NCBI GenBank assembly: GCA_947259605.1 | Contig: CAMYMX010000005.1 | Span: forward strand, 1-24,038 | Direction of reading: 5' to 3' | Length of the DNA: 24,038 nt | DNA from: an uncultured Polyangiaceae bacterium | GTDB lineage: Bacteria; Myxococcota_A; Polyangia; Polyangiales; Houyiibacteriaceae | Shown: piece after piece, positions 7,578 through 15,424 of the stretch | Numbering within the stretch: position 1 is the first letter of the stretch | Layout of the letters: every line of letters begins with the position of its first letter | Position numbers and translations under genes: made by a program | The notes under the pieces: model-generated | The model's database searches: none | The model's input: the letters and a program-made list of their open reading frames with translations, nothing else | Told to the model about the DNA's origin: nothing

Positions 7578-8167
7578 TCGCCGGACACTTTGCTACGGCG
7601 CTCGTGCCGTACGAGCTCACTCGAAAGAGCGCTCCGGTTCCGGTCTGGCTGTTTCTCCTCGCCGCTCAGTTTCTCGATGTGCTGATGATGATTTTCGTCT
7701 CTCTGGGCATCGAGAAGATGGAACCCGAGGATGCCTTCGACGTCTCGTTCAGTGGCCTGCAGACCGATATGTTCGTGAGTCACGACCTCGTTCCCGTCGT
7801 AGGCTGGGCAGCGCTCTTTGGGGTCGCCACTTGGCTGATTTGGCGAAAGCCTGTCATTGCACTCTGGTGTGTAGGGCTCATCGCGTTCCATGAAGTCTGC
7901 GACCTCATCGTGGGCTATCCGCACGAGGTGGTCCGGGGTGTACGCCCAATCGGAATGGCGCTGTATGTCAACGCGCCCATCCTCTCATTCTTGATCGAAG
8001 CAGCGATGGCGGCGGGCATCGTGTTCTGGTTCTGCCGGCGGCGGGCGAATGGCGGACAACCCGTATCGACCGGGACCCAGGTGATCCTCTACGCAGTCCT
8101 GGTGGGCACGACCCTCGCAGCCCTGCCGCTGGCAAACAACTCCATCAATTCGTTGCTTGGACTGTAG
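7574..8167 (+). CDS. Polytopic membrane protein resembling the DUF457/YbcI-type membrane hydrolase-like family
   Basis: The 197-residue protein has about five hydrophobic helices. It opens with MIAGHFATALVPYEL and VWLFLLAAQFLDVLM, the Gly-His...Ala-x-Gln-x-x-Asp arrangement seen in YbcI/DUF457-like membrane proteins annotated as possible metal-dependent hydrolases. Further His/Asp residues in SHDLVPVVGWAALF and FHEVCDLIVGYPHEV fit the same family. Its biochemical activity is not established. The ATG at 7574 was chosen over an upstream in-frame GTG (7481) because GAGG lies 8 bases before it and because the preceding small reading frame ends on it. It follows the synthase operon in the same direction after a gap of about 240 bases, so joint transcription is possible but unproven. 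Confidence 0.75.
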   Translation: MIAGHFATALVPYELTRKSAPVPVWLFLLAAQFLDVLMMIFVSLGIEKMEPEDAFDVSFSGLQTDMFVSHDLVPVVGWAALFGVATWLIWRKPVIALWCVGLIAFHEVCDLIVGYPHEVVRGVRPIGMALYVNAPILSFLIEAAMAAGIVFWFCRRRANGGQPVSTGTQVILYAVLVGTTLAALPLANNSINSLLGL

Positions 8168-8220
8168 GTGCACAACTGTCAGCGCTGGGACTGTCACTCG
8201 GGGAAAGCAGGTCACAGAAG

Positions 8221-9246
8221 ATGAATGGCAACACGGTTCTCATCACCGGCATCTCGGGCTTCATTGCAAACCACTGCGCGGTTGAGCTGTTGAATGCCGG
8301 CTACCGGGTGCGTGGATCGCTCCGGTCTCTCGGTCGCGCGGGGCAAGTGAAGGATACACTCGCGAAGCACGCAGACGTGACGAACCTCGAGCTCGCCGAA
8401 GCCGATCTCGAGTCAGACGCGGGATGGGACGAGGCTCTCGCCGGCTGTGCGCACGTGTTGCATGTCGCCTCGCCCTTTCCGGTGAGCCAGCCGAAAGACG
8501 AGCAGGTGCTGATTCGTCCCGCCGTCGAGGGGACGCTCCGGGTGCTCCGGGCCGCGCGCGCCGCCGGGGTAGAGCGCTTCGTCCAGACTTCCTCGATGGC
8601 TGCCGTGCAGTATGGGCATCCGCACGACCGGACTGCGCCGTTCACCGAGGCGGACTGGACTGTCGTCGACGCCCCCGGCGTGACGCCCTACGCGAAGTCG
8701 AAGACGCTTGCCGAGCGGGCGGCGCGGGACTTCGTACGCGAACACGCCGGCGCGCTTCACTACAGCTCGGTGAATCCCGGGTTCGTACTCGGTCCGGTGC
8801 TCAGCGCCGACATCCGGACCTCAGCCGAAATCATCGAGTTGATGCTGAAGGGCAAGTATCCGGGGGCACCTCGTGTGTCTTTTGCATGCGTGGATGTGCG
8901 CGACGTGGCGCGCATGCACCGCGGTGCCCTCGAGGCGCAAGTGCCGAGCGGCGGGCGCTACTTGGGCGCCGCGCAGTGTCTGTGGATGGTCGAGATCGCG
9001 AAAGCCATCAAATCGCAACTCGGCGATGCGGCGAAAAAGGTTCCGTCGCGGGAGTTGCCCAACTGGGTGGTCAAGCTCGTCGGGCTTTTCGATCCGAAGG
9101 CGCGGCAGATCGTTCCCGAGCTCGGCCGCGAGGTTCACGTGGACAACACGCTCACGCGCGAGACGCTTCAGATGACGTTCATACCCGCGACCGATGCGGC
9201 GGCGGCCATGGCCCAGAGCCTCATCGAGCTGAAGGTGGTCTCGTAA
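8221..9246 (+). CDS. NAD(P)-dependent reductase of the dihydroflavonol-4-reductase-like extended SDR family
   Basis: The 341-residue protein begins with the extended-SDR cofactor motif TGISGFIA (residues 9-16), has an arginine-rich segment (RGSLRS, 31-36) that usually favours NADPH, and places Ser124/Ser125 before the catalytic Tyr157 and Lys161 of YAKSK. The VNPGFVLGPVL segment after the catalytic lysine is typical of dihydroflavonol-reductase-like and cinnamyl-alcohol-type aldehyde or ketone reductases. The substrate cannot be read from the sequence. It lies 53 bases downstream of the membrane protein and 40 bases upstream of a lipoprotein gene, all in the same direction. No strong Shine-Dalgarno sequence precedes the ATG. 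Confidence 0.88.
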   Translation: MNGNTVLITGISGFIANHCAVELLNAGYRVRGSLRSLGRAGQVKDTLAKHADVTNLELAEADLESDAGWDEALAGCAHVLHVASPFPVSQPKDEQVLIRPAVEGTLRVLRAARAAGVERFVQTSSMAAVQYGHPHDRTAPFTEADWTVVDAPGVTPYAKSKTLAERAARDFVREHAGALHYSSVNPGFVLGPVLSADIRTSAEIIELMLKGKYPGAPRVSFACVDVRDVARMHRGALEAQVPSGGRYLGAAQCLWMVEIAKAIKSQLGDAAKKVPSRELPNWVVKLVGLFDPKARQIVPELGREVHVDNTLTRETLQMTFIPATDAAAAMAQSLIELKVVS

Positions 9247-9286
9247 CAAACGGTCCAAGAGATCTGACCGAGGTTTGGAGAAGAAG

Positions 9287-10030
9287 ATGAACAAGGCCCC
9301 AGTCGTGCTCCTGACTCTTGCCCTCGTGATGTCGGGGTGCGGTGGAGCGGAAGGTGGTGACGGTAGCGGGGGCATGGCCGGCATGGCCGGCGCTGGGGGC
9401 ACCGCAGGAAGCGGAGGCGCCGCAGGTGGGACTGCCGGAGTTGGCGGCGAAGGCGGCGCAGGTGGGACTGCCGGAGTTAGCGGCCAAGGTGGCGCAGGTG
9501 GGACTGCCGGAGTTAGCGGCGAAGGTGGCGCTGGCGGAGTTGGCGGCGAAGGTGGCGACAGTGGTGCAGGCGGGACTGCCGGAATTGGCGGCGCGGGCGG
9601 CTCCGCCGGCGCGGGCGGCCAAGGCGGCGCTGCGGGCGCGGCCGGTGAAGGGGGTGCTGGCGGCAGCGGTGGCGTGGCTGGCACTGGCGGCATCCCGGAA
9701 AACCGGTGCCCGTTTTACACCAGCGTTCTTGTCAGCCCGCTCTCGCAGTCCGTCGGCAACCTCATCGACGTCGACACTCGTGTTCTCGACCCGGAGGGCG
9801 ACCCGGTCGATGTCCTCGTGACTTCGGATTGCGGCGAGGTCGCTGATCCCCTGCAAACCGCAGACGCGGAGACGGGTGAGGGCAGCACGACCGTCCGATG
9901 CGATCAAGAGGGGACTTGCGCCGTGACTGTCTCGATATCCGACGATGGATTTGATCCGGAGGGGTGCGACGGAACGAATGTGGAAGCAACGTCGACGACG
10001 GCGGTCGACTGTCAACCAGCAAGTCGATGA
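9287..10030 (+). CDS. Gly/Ala-repeat lipoprotein with a C-terminal cysteine-rich domain
   Basis: The N-terminus is a lipoprotein signal with lipobox VMSGC, the lipidated cysteine being Cys18. Residues 19-135 are almost entirely Gly, Ala, Ser, Thr, Val and Glu in GGAGGTAGV-type repeats; three nearly identical 12-residue units are visible in the DNA. From about residue 138 an ordinary-looking domain of about 110 residues contains six cysteines (for example SDCGE, VRCDQ, GTCAV, EGCDG) and an acidic beta-strand pattern (VDVDTRVLDPEGDPVDV-like), suggesting a small secreted Ig-like or sugar-binding domain. Such spacer-plus-domain lipoproteins are frequent in myxobacteria. The ATG at 9287 is preferred over the TTG at 9275 because GGAG lies 6 bases before it. 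Confidence 0.85.
   Translation: MNKAPVVLLTLALVMSGCGGAEGGDGSGGMAGMAGAGGTAGSGGAAGGTAGVGGEGGAGGTAGVSGQGGAGGTAGVSGEGGAGGVGGEGGDSGAGGTAGIGGAGGSAGAGGQGGAAGAAGEGGAGGSGGVAGTGGIPENRCPFYTSVLVSPLSQSVGNLIDVDTRVLDPEGDPVDVLVTSDCGEVADPLQTADAETGEGSTTVRCDQEGTCAVTVSISDDGFDPEGCDGTNVEATSTTAVDCQPASR
9415..9530 (+). repeat. 36-bp tandem repeat encoding the glycine-rich spacer
   Basis: The core CGCAGGTGGGACTGCCGGAG starts at 9421, 9457 and 9493, an exact 36-base period, with one or two substitutions between copies. Shorter degenerate copies continue on both sides. The period is a multiple of three, so changes in copy number would keep the lipoprotein in frame. Confidence 0.85.
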
Positions 10031-10045
10031 TGGACCCACAAGGTC

Positions 10046-10369
10046 CTAGTCGGGATGGTGATCCGCCTTCACGGAGCCGCCGAGAGCCTCTCCAATGCGG
10101 ATCTTCGCAGACACCTCGCCACCGAGGACGTTGCCAAGAAGGATACTGACATCGACCGTTCCGCCATGGACATCGCCGGCCAGCACATTGATGCCGCGCA
10201 CCTCCTTCGGCATGGTCGCAATATTACCGACCAAACCGCCGGCCGCGGACGCTCCCACGAGCAACAGCACCGGCGAGGTGGCGACGGGCACACCGAGGAA
10301 CTCCACCAACCCCAACAAGAACAGGATCGGGTAGCCGTATTGGTTCAAGAGCTCAGTGACGAAGTCCAT
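10046..10369 (-). CDS. Small protein with DedA-like N-terminal membrane segment and 14-residue glycine repeats
   Basis: The 107-residue product opens with a segment like the start of DedA-family membrane proteins (LLNQYGYPILFLLGLVEF, then GVPVATSPVLLLVGASAAGG). After about residue 48 it no longer resembles DedA. Residues 65-103 form three units of 14 residues: GDVHGGTVDVSILL, GNVLGGEVSAKIRI and GEALGGSVKAD, with the pattern G-x-x-x-G-G-x-V alternating with hydrophobics, as in short beta-solenoids. G/C-rich third positions throughout suggest the whole frame is translated. It could be a genuine small two-part protein, or a truncated DedA gene joined to unrelated sequence. No clear Shine-Dalgarno precedes the ATG. 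It converges on the lipoprotein gene with 15 bases between them. Confidence 0.5.
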   Translation of the reverse strand: MDFVTELLNQYGYPILFLLGLVEFLGVPVATSPVLLLVGASAAGGLVGNIATMPKEVRGINVLAGDVHGGTVDVSILLGNVLGGEVSAKIRIGEALGGSVKADHHPD

Positions 10370-10531
10370 GGGCGTTCGGTCGGGCTTACGCCCAACTCGC
10401 GAAGATGTAACAGGGGACAGCCCGACAGCATCGAGTGAGGTCGCAGAGCGGCGGGGTCGCTAAGGAACGCAGCCACGACTCGGCGGATGGGAAGAGCCGG
10501 TCGCTGAGAGTCCATGATGATCGAATGTGAG

Positions 10532-10560
10532 TTGCGGAGTCAGGACAGCAAGTTTACATT
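10532..10560 (+). promoter_or_regulatory. Candidate sigma-70-like promoter for the P450 gene
   Basis: TTGCGG (10532-10537) and TACATT (10555-10560) are separated by 17 bases in a locally AT-richer stretch. Transcription from here would start at or just before the ATG at 10570 and give a leaderless or nearly leaderless message. Bacterial promoter consensus is only a rough guide in this lineage. Confidence 0.35.
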
Positions 10561-10567
10561 CTGTAAA
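10553..10567. promoter_or_regulatory. Perfect palindrome, candidate operator over the P450 start
   Basis: TTTACA-TTC-TGTAAA is a perfect 6+6 inverted repeat with a 3-base centre. It overlaps the candidate -10 element and ends 2 bases before the P450 ATG. In a GC-rich region this AT-rich symmetric site suggests a repressor operator, for example for a TetR- or MarR-type regulator encoded elsewhere. No regulator gene is in the window. Confidence 0.45.
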
Positions 10568-10569
10568 AT

Positions 10570-12003
10570 ATGAGCCTACGAGCCCACAATGGGGACCAAC
10601 TGCCCCCGCCGAAGCCAATTCCACGCCACAAAGGGCACTGGCTCTGGGGTGGGACCTTCGATTTCCAGCGAAACCCCGCGGAGTTCGTACTCGAGGCCCA
10701 CGAGAAATACGGCGACGTCTTCGTGACTCGCGTGTTGACCGGCCAGTCGTACTTCATCCGTGACCCCGAGGTCGTCAATGCGATCAACGTCACGCATGCC
10801 AAGCACATCCACAAGCCCAAGGTCGTGAAGCAGATGTGGAAACCATTCCTTGGCAACGGGCTCGTACCGAACGATGGGGAGTCCTGGAAGCGGCAACACA
10901 AGTTGATCATGCCCGCCTTTCACAAGACGCGCGTCGATGCGTACGCGCCGACAATGGCCACTTACACGCGCGACATGGTGCGCGGTTGGACTGACGGCGA
11001 GCAACGCGATTTTCAAAAGGAGATGATGGAGCTGACACTTCGCATCGTTGCAAAGACCCTTTTTGATACGGACCTGTCGCATGATTCCGAGACGGTGCAC
11101 GAGGCGATGGGTGCGATCATCGAAGCGCTCATCGACCACGCGCAGACCCCGATTCCAGCGCCTCGCTGGTGGCCGTCGAAACGCAACAGGCGGATGGTCA
11201 AGGCGCTCGATGCGATGGACGGTGTCATCGAGCGACTAGTCGCAGCGCGTCGAAGAGAAAAGAAAGACCGCGGCGACCTCATGTCGCACATCGTGTTTGC
11301 CACCGACGAGAAGGGCAGCATGTCGGACCAGCAATTGCGCGACGAGCTCATGACGCTCATCTTCGCGGGCCACGAGACCACGGCGCAGACGCTCACCTGG
11401 GCGTGGTATCAGCTCGCTACCCATCGGGACGCGCTCGAAAGGGCGCAAAGAGAGATCGATGAGGTTGTCGGCGGGCGGCCGATCGGCGAGGACGATCTGC
11501 GCAACCTGCCGTACCTCGAGATGTGCCTCAAAGAGTCCCTTCGCCGTTTTCCACCCGCTTGGATCTATGCACGTGAGGCGCAAGCAGACTTGCGTTTGGG
11601 CGACTACTTTTTTCCGAAGGGTGCGATTCTCGCCATCAGCCCGCTGGCGACGGGTCGCAATGCAAAGTACTTCGACGATCCCTTGGACTACCGACCCGAG
11701 CGCTGGACGCGTGAGTTCGAGCGTAGCCTTCCCAGGGGTGCGTACGTGCCATTTGCAGCGGGCCCCCGGGTTTGCCTCGGCAAGCAGTTCGCCATGATGG
11801 AGCTGCGCATCGTCCTCGGCACGCTGATCCAGAACGTCGACATCAATCTCCTCGAAGGCTTCGAGCCGGACTTCGTTTCCGCGATATCGTTCAACCCGGG
11901 CGAACGGGGCATGCAGATGACCGTTCGCTTCCGCGACGGGGCTCCGGTTCGCACCGGCGATGGCTCACGAAGGCAAGGGGTATCGAGCACTCACGCGGCC
12001 TGA
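10570..12003 (+). CDS. Cytochrome P450 monooxygenase
   Basis: The 477-residue protein has every core P450 motif: the I-helix oxygen-activating AGHETT (residues 266-271), the K-helix Glu322-x-x-Arg325 (KESLR), the PERW segment after it, and the heme loop FAAGPRVCLG with the axial thiolate Cys402. Its overall look (an N-terminal PPPKPIPRHKGHWLWGG, long B-C region, and the KQFAMMELRIVLGTLI helix) is that of the CYP102/CYP4-like soluble bacterial branch that often hydroxylates fatty or alkyl chains. No membrane anchor is visible. No reductase or ferredoxin is fused or adjacent, so electrons must come from elsewhere. It converges with the dehydrogenase-BVMO-hydrolase operon, whose functions fit later steps of one pathway. 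The substrate is not known. Confidence 0.95.
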   Translation: MSLRAHNGDQLPPPKPIPRHKGHWLWGGTFDFQRNPAEFVLEAHEKYGDVFVTRVLTGQSYFIRDPEVVNAINVTHAKHIHKPKVVKQMWKPFLGNGLVPNDGESWKRQHKLIMPAFHKTRVDAYAPTMATYTRDMVRGWTDGEQRDFQKEMMELTLRIVAKTLFDTDLSHDSETVHEAMGAIIEALIDHAQTPIPAPRWWPSKRNRRMVKALDAMDGVIERLVAARRREKKDRGDLMSHIVFATDEKGSMSDQQLRDELMTLIFAGHETTAQTLTWAWYQLATHRDALERAQREIDEVVGGRPIGEDDLRNLPYLEMCLKESLRRFPPAWIYAREAQADLRLGDYFFPKGAILAISPLATGRNAKYFDDPLDYRPERWTREFERSLPRGAYVPFAAGPRVCLGKQFAMMELRIVLGTLIQNVDINLLEGFEPDFVSAISFNPGERGMQMTVRFRDGAPVRTGDGSRRQGVSSTHAA

Positions 12004-12007
12004 GCGT

Positions 12008-12024
12008 CCGGACGAAGTGTCCGG
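12008..12024 (+). terminator. Hairpin just after the P450 stop
   Basis: CCGGAC-GAAGT-GTCCGG gives a perfect 6-bp GC-rich stem with a 5-base loop, starting 5 bases after the P450 TGA in the short convergent gap. Only a weak T pair follows, so termination may be inefficient or factor-assisted. Confidence 0.45.
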
Positions 12025-12109
12025 TTGCGCGGGAGCAGAACCGCGATGGGCAGGAGCTCAGAAAGACCGAGCGCCGGCGCGACCAGTGCGCTCATGGCTC
12101 AAGAGCCTA

Positions 12110-12958
12110 TCAAACGGGTGGCATCAAAACGGGGTTCTGCCCGACGCGGATGTCTTCCATGCGTTGATGCGCAGTCTCACGCCAGCCGTCCTCGGACAGG
12201 ATGTAGAACGTACCGGAGCGGATCGCTGCGATGACCCGATCGGCCATCACCGACGGATCGACCCCGGTTTGAATGCTCTCGTTGATGCTGTCGAGGACGA
12301 GCTGCCGAGCGTCCGATTCGACGATGTCGCCGGGCTTTGAATACTCGGCCGGCCGGTTTCTCTCGCAGGTTCCGATGCCGGTCTTGATCAGCTCCGGGCA
12401 CAGCACGGACACTTTGACCTTCTCGGAGGTGACCTCGAGCTCGTGGTGCAGCGATTCGCTCAGCGCTAGCACGGCGTGCTTCGTCATGTGGTAGATGCCG
12501 GCAAAGGGCATCGCGCAGAGCGCGGCCATCGACGCGGTGTTGACCAGATGACACTCCGTGTCCTGCTCGAGCATGATGGGAATGAAGGTTCTGATTCCGT
12601 GGATCACGCCCCAGATGTTGACGTCCATCAACCACTGGTAGTCGGCCAAGCTCTCTTCCCAAAGCAAGCCGCCCGCAAATACGCCGGCGTTGTTACAGGC
12701 CACGTGCACGCCGCCGAACTCGCTGCGGGCGCGCTCTGCAAGCGCGGCGACATCGGCCGCCTTGGAAACGTCCGTCACGACACCGATGGCCGCGGCGCCG
12801 GTGGCGGTGATTCGCCCGACTGCCGAGTCGAGCGCCGCCTCTTCGATGTCTGCGAGGACCACCCGCATGCCCTCACGCGCGAAGCGCTCTGCAAGCGCGA
12901 ACCCGATGCCGCTCGCCGCACCGGTGACTACTGCTGTTTTACCTGAGAAGGACTCCAT
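12110..12958 (-). CDS. Short-chain dehydrogenase/reductase, probable NAD-dependent alcohol dehydrogenase
   Basis: This 282-residue classical SDR has TGAASGIG (residues 12-19), Asp37 after the second strand (ADIEE), which favours NAD(H), CNNAGV (88-93), Ser143, and Tyr156/Lys160 in YHMTK. It is longer than FabG by a C-terminal extension (from about residue 230). That extension and the NNAGVF...WLMDVNIWGVIHG segment recall SDRs clustered with flavin monooxygenases in mycobacteria and other actinobacteria. AGGGAG sits 8 bases before its ATG, and the start lies 31 bases inside the end of the monooxygenase gene, so the two are in one operon. The expected job is oxidation of a secondary alcohol, perhaps the P450 product, to the ketone used by the monooxygenase; this is inference. 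Confidence 0.92.
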   Translation of the reverse strand: MESFSGKTAVVTGAASGIGFALAERFAREGMRVVLADIEEAALDSAVGRITATGAAAIGVVTDVSKAADVAALAERARSEFGGVHVACNNAGVFAGGLLWEESLADYQWLMDVNIWGVIHGIRTFIPIMLEQDTECHLVNTASMAALCAMPFAGIYHMTKHAVLALSESLHHELEVTSEKVKVSVLCPELIKTGIGTCERNRPAEYSKPGDIVESDARQLVLDSINESIQTGVDPSVMADRVIAAIRSGTFYILSEDGWRETAHQRMEDIRVGQNPVLMPPV

Positions 12959-14454
12959 GGCTTGCTCTCCCTAGACTCGGACGTTTGAGCTATGCGACCC
13001 GCGACCACGTTGAAATCATCGAGCCCGATGGTGGCCTGAAACTCGACCCATAGTTTGAAGTTGCCGGGGAAAAGAAAGGGCGCGTGCCCCTCCGCGTTCG
13101 TGTAGTAGCTGTTGCAGCTCGGCGACCCCCACGAAAACTTTCCGAACTGGGTTTTCATCCAGGCGAAGTATTCATCGGTGACGTCCTGACGAACGTCGAT
13201 CGCAGTGACCTGAGCTTCTCGCATCTCCGACAGCAAGCGAACGATGGTCTCGACGTTGAGCTCCGCCGTTTTGAAGTAGGGCACGTTCAAGACGAGCCCG
13301 TTCGGGCCCACGGCGAAGAAGTAGTTGGGGAAGCCCGGCGTGGCGATCCCTTTGTACGCTTTCGGCGCGCTCCCCATCGCTTCGGCCAAGCGCTTGCCCG
13401 ACGAGCCGACGACGTCGATGCGGTCGAAGTCGAGAATCCGGTAACCGGTACAATAGATGATGACGTCGACATCGATCCGCCTTCCGTCAGCGGTCACCAG
13501 CCCCTCTTCGGTCACCTCCCGCAGCCCGGAGGGAACGAGCTCGACGTTGTCTCTGGTGAGGGCGGGGTAGAAGTCGTCGGAGATGAGACCGCGCTTGCAC
13601 TGGTATCGGGTGTCAGGTGCGAGCTGCTCTCGGAGGACCGGATCTTCGATGGTGCGTTGCAGGTACCTGCGTGCGAACCATTCAAACTGGCTCATCCGAG
13701 GATGGCCAATCGTGGCGGCATGCTCCACCTGGCCCATCAGAAACCCTTGCACTCGCCGCGTGAGCTGGATCAGCCAAGGAAACCGGCGCATGCGACGCCG
13801 CTCGGCATCGCTGTAGAACCTCCGATTACGCGGCATGATCCAGTTCGGAGAGCGCTGCAGGACGGTGAGGTGCTCGGCGATTTCGGCGACCTCGGGCACG
13901 ACCTGCACGGCGCTGGCAGCGGACCCGACCACAGCCACCCGTTTGCCTGCGAGATCGACATCGTGATTCCAGCGCGCGGAATGCCAGCTCGCCCCGCCGA
14001 ACCGGTCACGGCCCGGGACGTCCGGATACAATGGGGTGTGCTGGTTGCCCATCGCGTTCACGAGAACATCGAATTCGAAGGTCTCGCCGGTTTGCGAGCG
14101 TACCAACCAATGCGAGTCGTCCTGCCAGCGTGCCGATTCGACGACGGTGTTGAACCGCGTGTAGGGCTCGAGGCCGAAGTCTGCCCAACACTCGGCGAGG
14201 TAGCCTTGGATCTCTGCGCGCTCGACGAAGTTCGCCGACCAATCGGGGTTCGGCGCGTAGGAAAACGAATACGAATGGGCCCAGACGTCGCACGCCAGCC
14301 CCGGATAGGACTGCACGCGCCAGGTCCCGCCGGGTGCGTCCATGGCTTCGAGGATGGTGAAGTCAGTGAAGCCCTGCTCTAGGAGCGCGCGTCCGCAGGC
14401 AATGCCGGAGGGACCCGCACCAATGATGCCGATTCGGGGCGGCTCGAGCGTCAC
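12928..14454 (-). CDS. Baeyer-Villiger-type flavin-containing monooxygenase
   Basis: The 508-residue protein has an N-terminal FAD-binding GAGPSG (residues 12-17), the EAMDAPGGTW segment, and the Baeyer-Villiger fingerprint F-G-G-x-x-x-H-x-x-x-W (Phe152 to Trp162), directly before a second dinucleotide-binding strand (VAVVGSAAS, 173-181) for NADPH. The length is typical of bacterial class B BVMOs. It should insert oxygen next to a carbonyl, producing an ester or lactone. It starts with GTG at 14454, overlapping the hydrolase stop by 4 bases (GTGA), and its 3' end overlaps the dehydrogenase by 31 bases. The order hydrolase-BVMO-SDR supplies the steps before and after oxygenation. The ketone substrate is unknown. 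Confidence 0.94.
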   Translation of the reverse strand: MTLEPPRIGIIGAGPSGIACGRALLEQGFTDFTILEAMDAPGGTWRVQSYPGLACDVWAHSYSFSYAPNPDWSANFVERAEIQGYLAECWADFGLEPYTRFNTVVESARWQDDSHWLVRSQTGETFEFDVLVNAMGNQHTPLYPDVPGRDRFGGASWHSARWNHDVDLAGKRVAVVGSAASAVQVVPEVAEIAEHLTVLQRSPNWIMPRNRRFYSDAERRRMRRFPWLIQLTRRVQGFLMGQVEHAATIGHPRMSQFEWFARRYLQRTIEDPVLREQLAPDTRYQCKRGLISDDFYPALTRDNVELVPSGLREVTEEGLVTADGRRIDVDVIIYCTGYRILDFDRIDVVGSSGKRLAEAMGSAPKAYKGIATPGFPNYFFAVGPNGLVLNVPYFKTAELNVETIVRLLSEMREAQVTAIDVRQDVTDEYFAWMKTQFGKFSWGSPSCNSYYTNAEGHAPFLFPGNFKLWVEFQATIGLDDFNVVAGRIAQTSESRESKPWSPSQVKQQ

Positions 14455-15419
14455 GGGCCGACCTCCGCGCCGACATCGACGCCGCGCTCGCCCGTCGCCG
14501 CCATACCGAGCGCATCGTGGGCTTCGACAAACTTCAACACGTCGGCCTTCAGCTCAGCGTAGTGAGGCCGCCAAGGCATGCTGAAAAATCCGTGGATCTC
14601 GCCAGGGTAGATCTTGCTCGAAACCGTGCCGGAGCCCGCTGCAAGCCGCGCGGCACAGAGCCGCGTGGACTCGCAGAGCCGGTCGTTTTCGCCGGCGATG
14701 AGGAAGCTTGGCGGGTGGCTTTCGAAGTCGAGATCCATGGGCGTGATGGCGAGATCGGGCTCGACTTGCTCTTCAAAGGCCGCAAGGCCCGCGTAGCATT
14801 CCAGCATCAGATCCGCACCCGGAAAGCCCGTTCGGAGGAAGCTCAGTCGATCGAGAATCCCGTACAGCGACACCGCGCTCAGGCATCGCAGCGGAGCATC
14901 GGCTTTGGGGTCACCGTCGAGGTCCGTGATGAGATGTGGATTGAGGCAGAGTATGCCGAGCATCATCGCGAGATTGCCACCGGCAGAATCTCCCATGAGG
15001 TGCACGGCGTCGAAGCCCGGATGCTCGCGTCGAATCCATCGCAGTGCGTCGAGCAGTGAAAGGAGAATCCCGGGGTGGGGATTCTCGGGTGCGACGGGGT
15101 ACTCGAGGTTGAAGACCGGATGGCCCGCCTCGGCAAAGACGAGCAGCTCTCGCGTGTAGAGCTTTTTGTTGCCGATGATCCAACCTCCGCCATGGATGAA
15201 GACGACGGGTGCGCGTTCCGGACTGCCCGCCTTGCGAGGGATGTGCTCGAGCGTCTCCGCAGGGTCGGCTCCATAGCGATGATGCGACAGCTCTTCGGAC
15301 CAGGACGGGGACGGCCGCAGCCTGTTCAGCAGCACGAAGAACGCCATGATCAGCCGTGCGACGAGGAGCCCGATCCGACGCTTCAGACCAAGGGGCGTGG
15401 GTGAAAGAGAATGGGCCAT
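14451..15419 (-). CDS. Alpha/beta hydrolase of the hormone-sensitive-lipase (GDSAGG) family
   Basis: The 322-residue esterase has the oxyanion motif HGGGW (residues 76-80) and the nucleophile elbow GDSAGGN with Ser145. A later AGENDRLCE (Asp) and GEIHGFF (His) complete the triad. The N-terminus has a hydrophobic helix (GLLVARLIMAFFVLL, about 17-31), so it may be membrane associated. As first gene of the operon with a BVMO and an SDR, it is well placed to open the ester or lactone made by the BVMO. Mycobacterial LipR next to MymA is a comparable pairing. The ATG at 15419 was chosen; an in-frame TTG at 15425 would add two residues, and neither has a clear Shine-Dalgarno. Confidence 0.92.
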   Translation of the reverse strand: MAHSLSPTPLGLKRRIGLLVARLIMAFFVLLNRLRPSPSWSEELSHHRYGADPAETLEHIPRKAGSPERAPVVFIHGGGWIIGNKKLYTRELLVFAEAGHPVFNLEYPVAPENPHPGILLSLLDALRWIRREHPGFDAVHLMGDSAGGNLAMMLGILCLNPHLITDLDGDPKADAPLRCLSAVSLYGILDRLSFLRTGFPGADLMLECYAGLAAFEEQVEPDLAITPMDLDFESHPPSFLIAGENDRLCESTRLCAARLAAGSGTVSSKIYPGEIHGFFSMPWRPHYAELKADVLKFVEAHDALGMAATGERGVDVGAEVGP

Positions 15420-15424
15420 CGGCA

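Noticed and set aside
8424..9290. 288-codon rightward frame within the reductase gene
   Set aside because: It is an Arg-rich out-of-frame shadow of the dihydroflavonol-reductase-like gene.
10370..10531. Possible structured RNA or riboswitch upstream of the P450
   Set aside because: The stretch has some complementary GC-rich segments, but I could not match it to any known riboswitch core.
13084..14382. 432-codon rightward frame across the monooxygenase gene
   Set aside because: It lies entirely antisense to a clear BVMO with all its motifs; long antisense frames are expected in GC-rich DNA.
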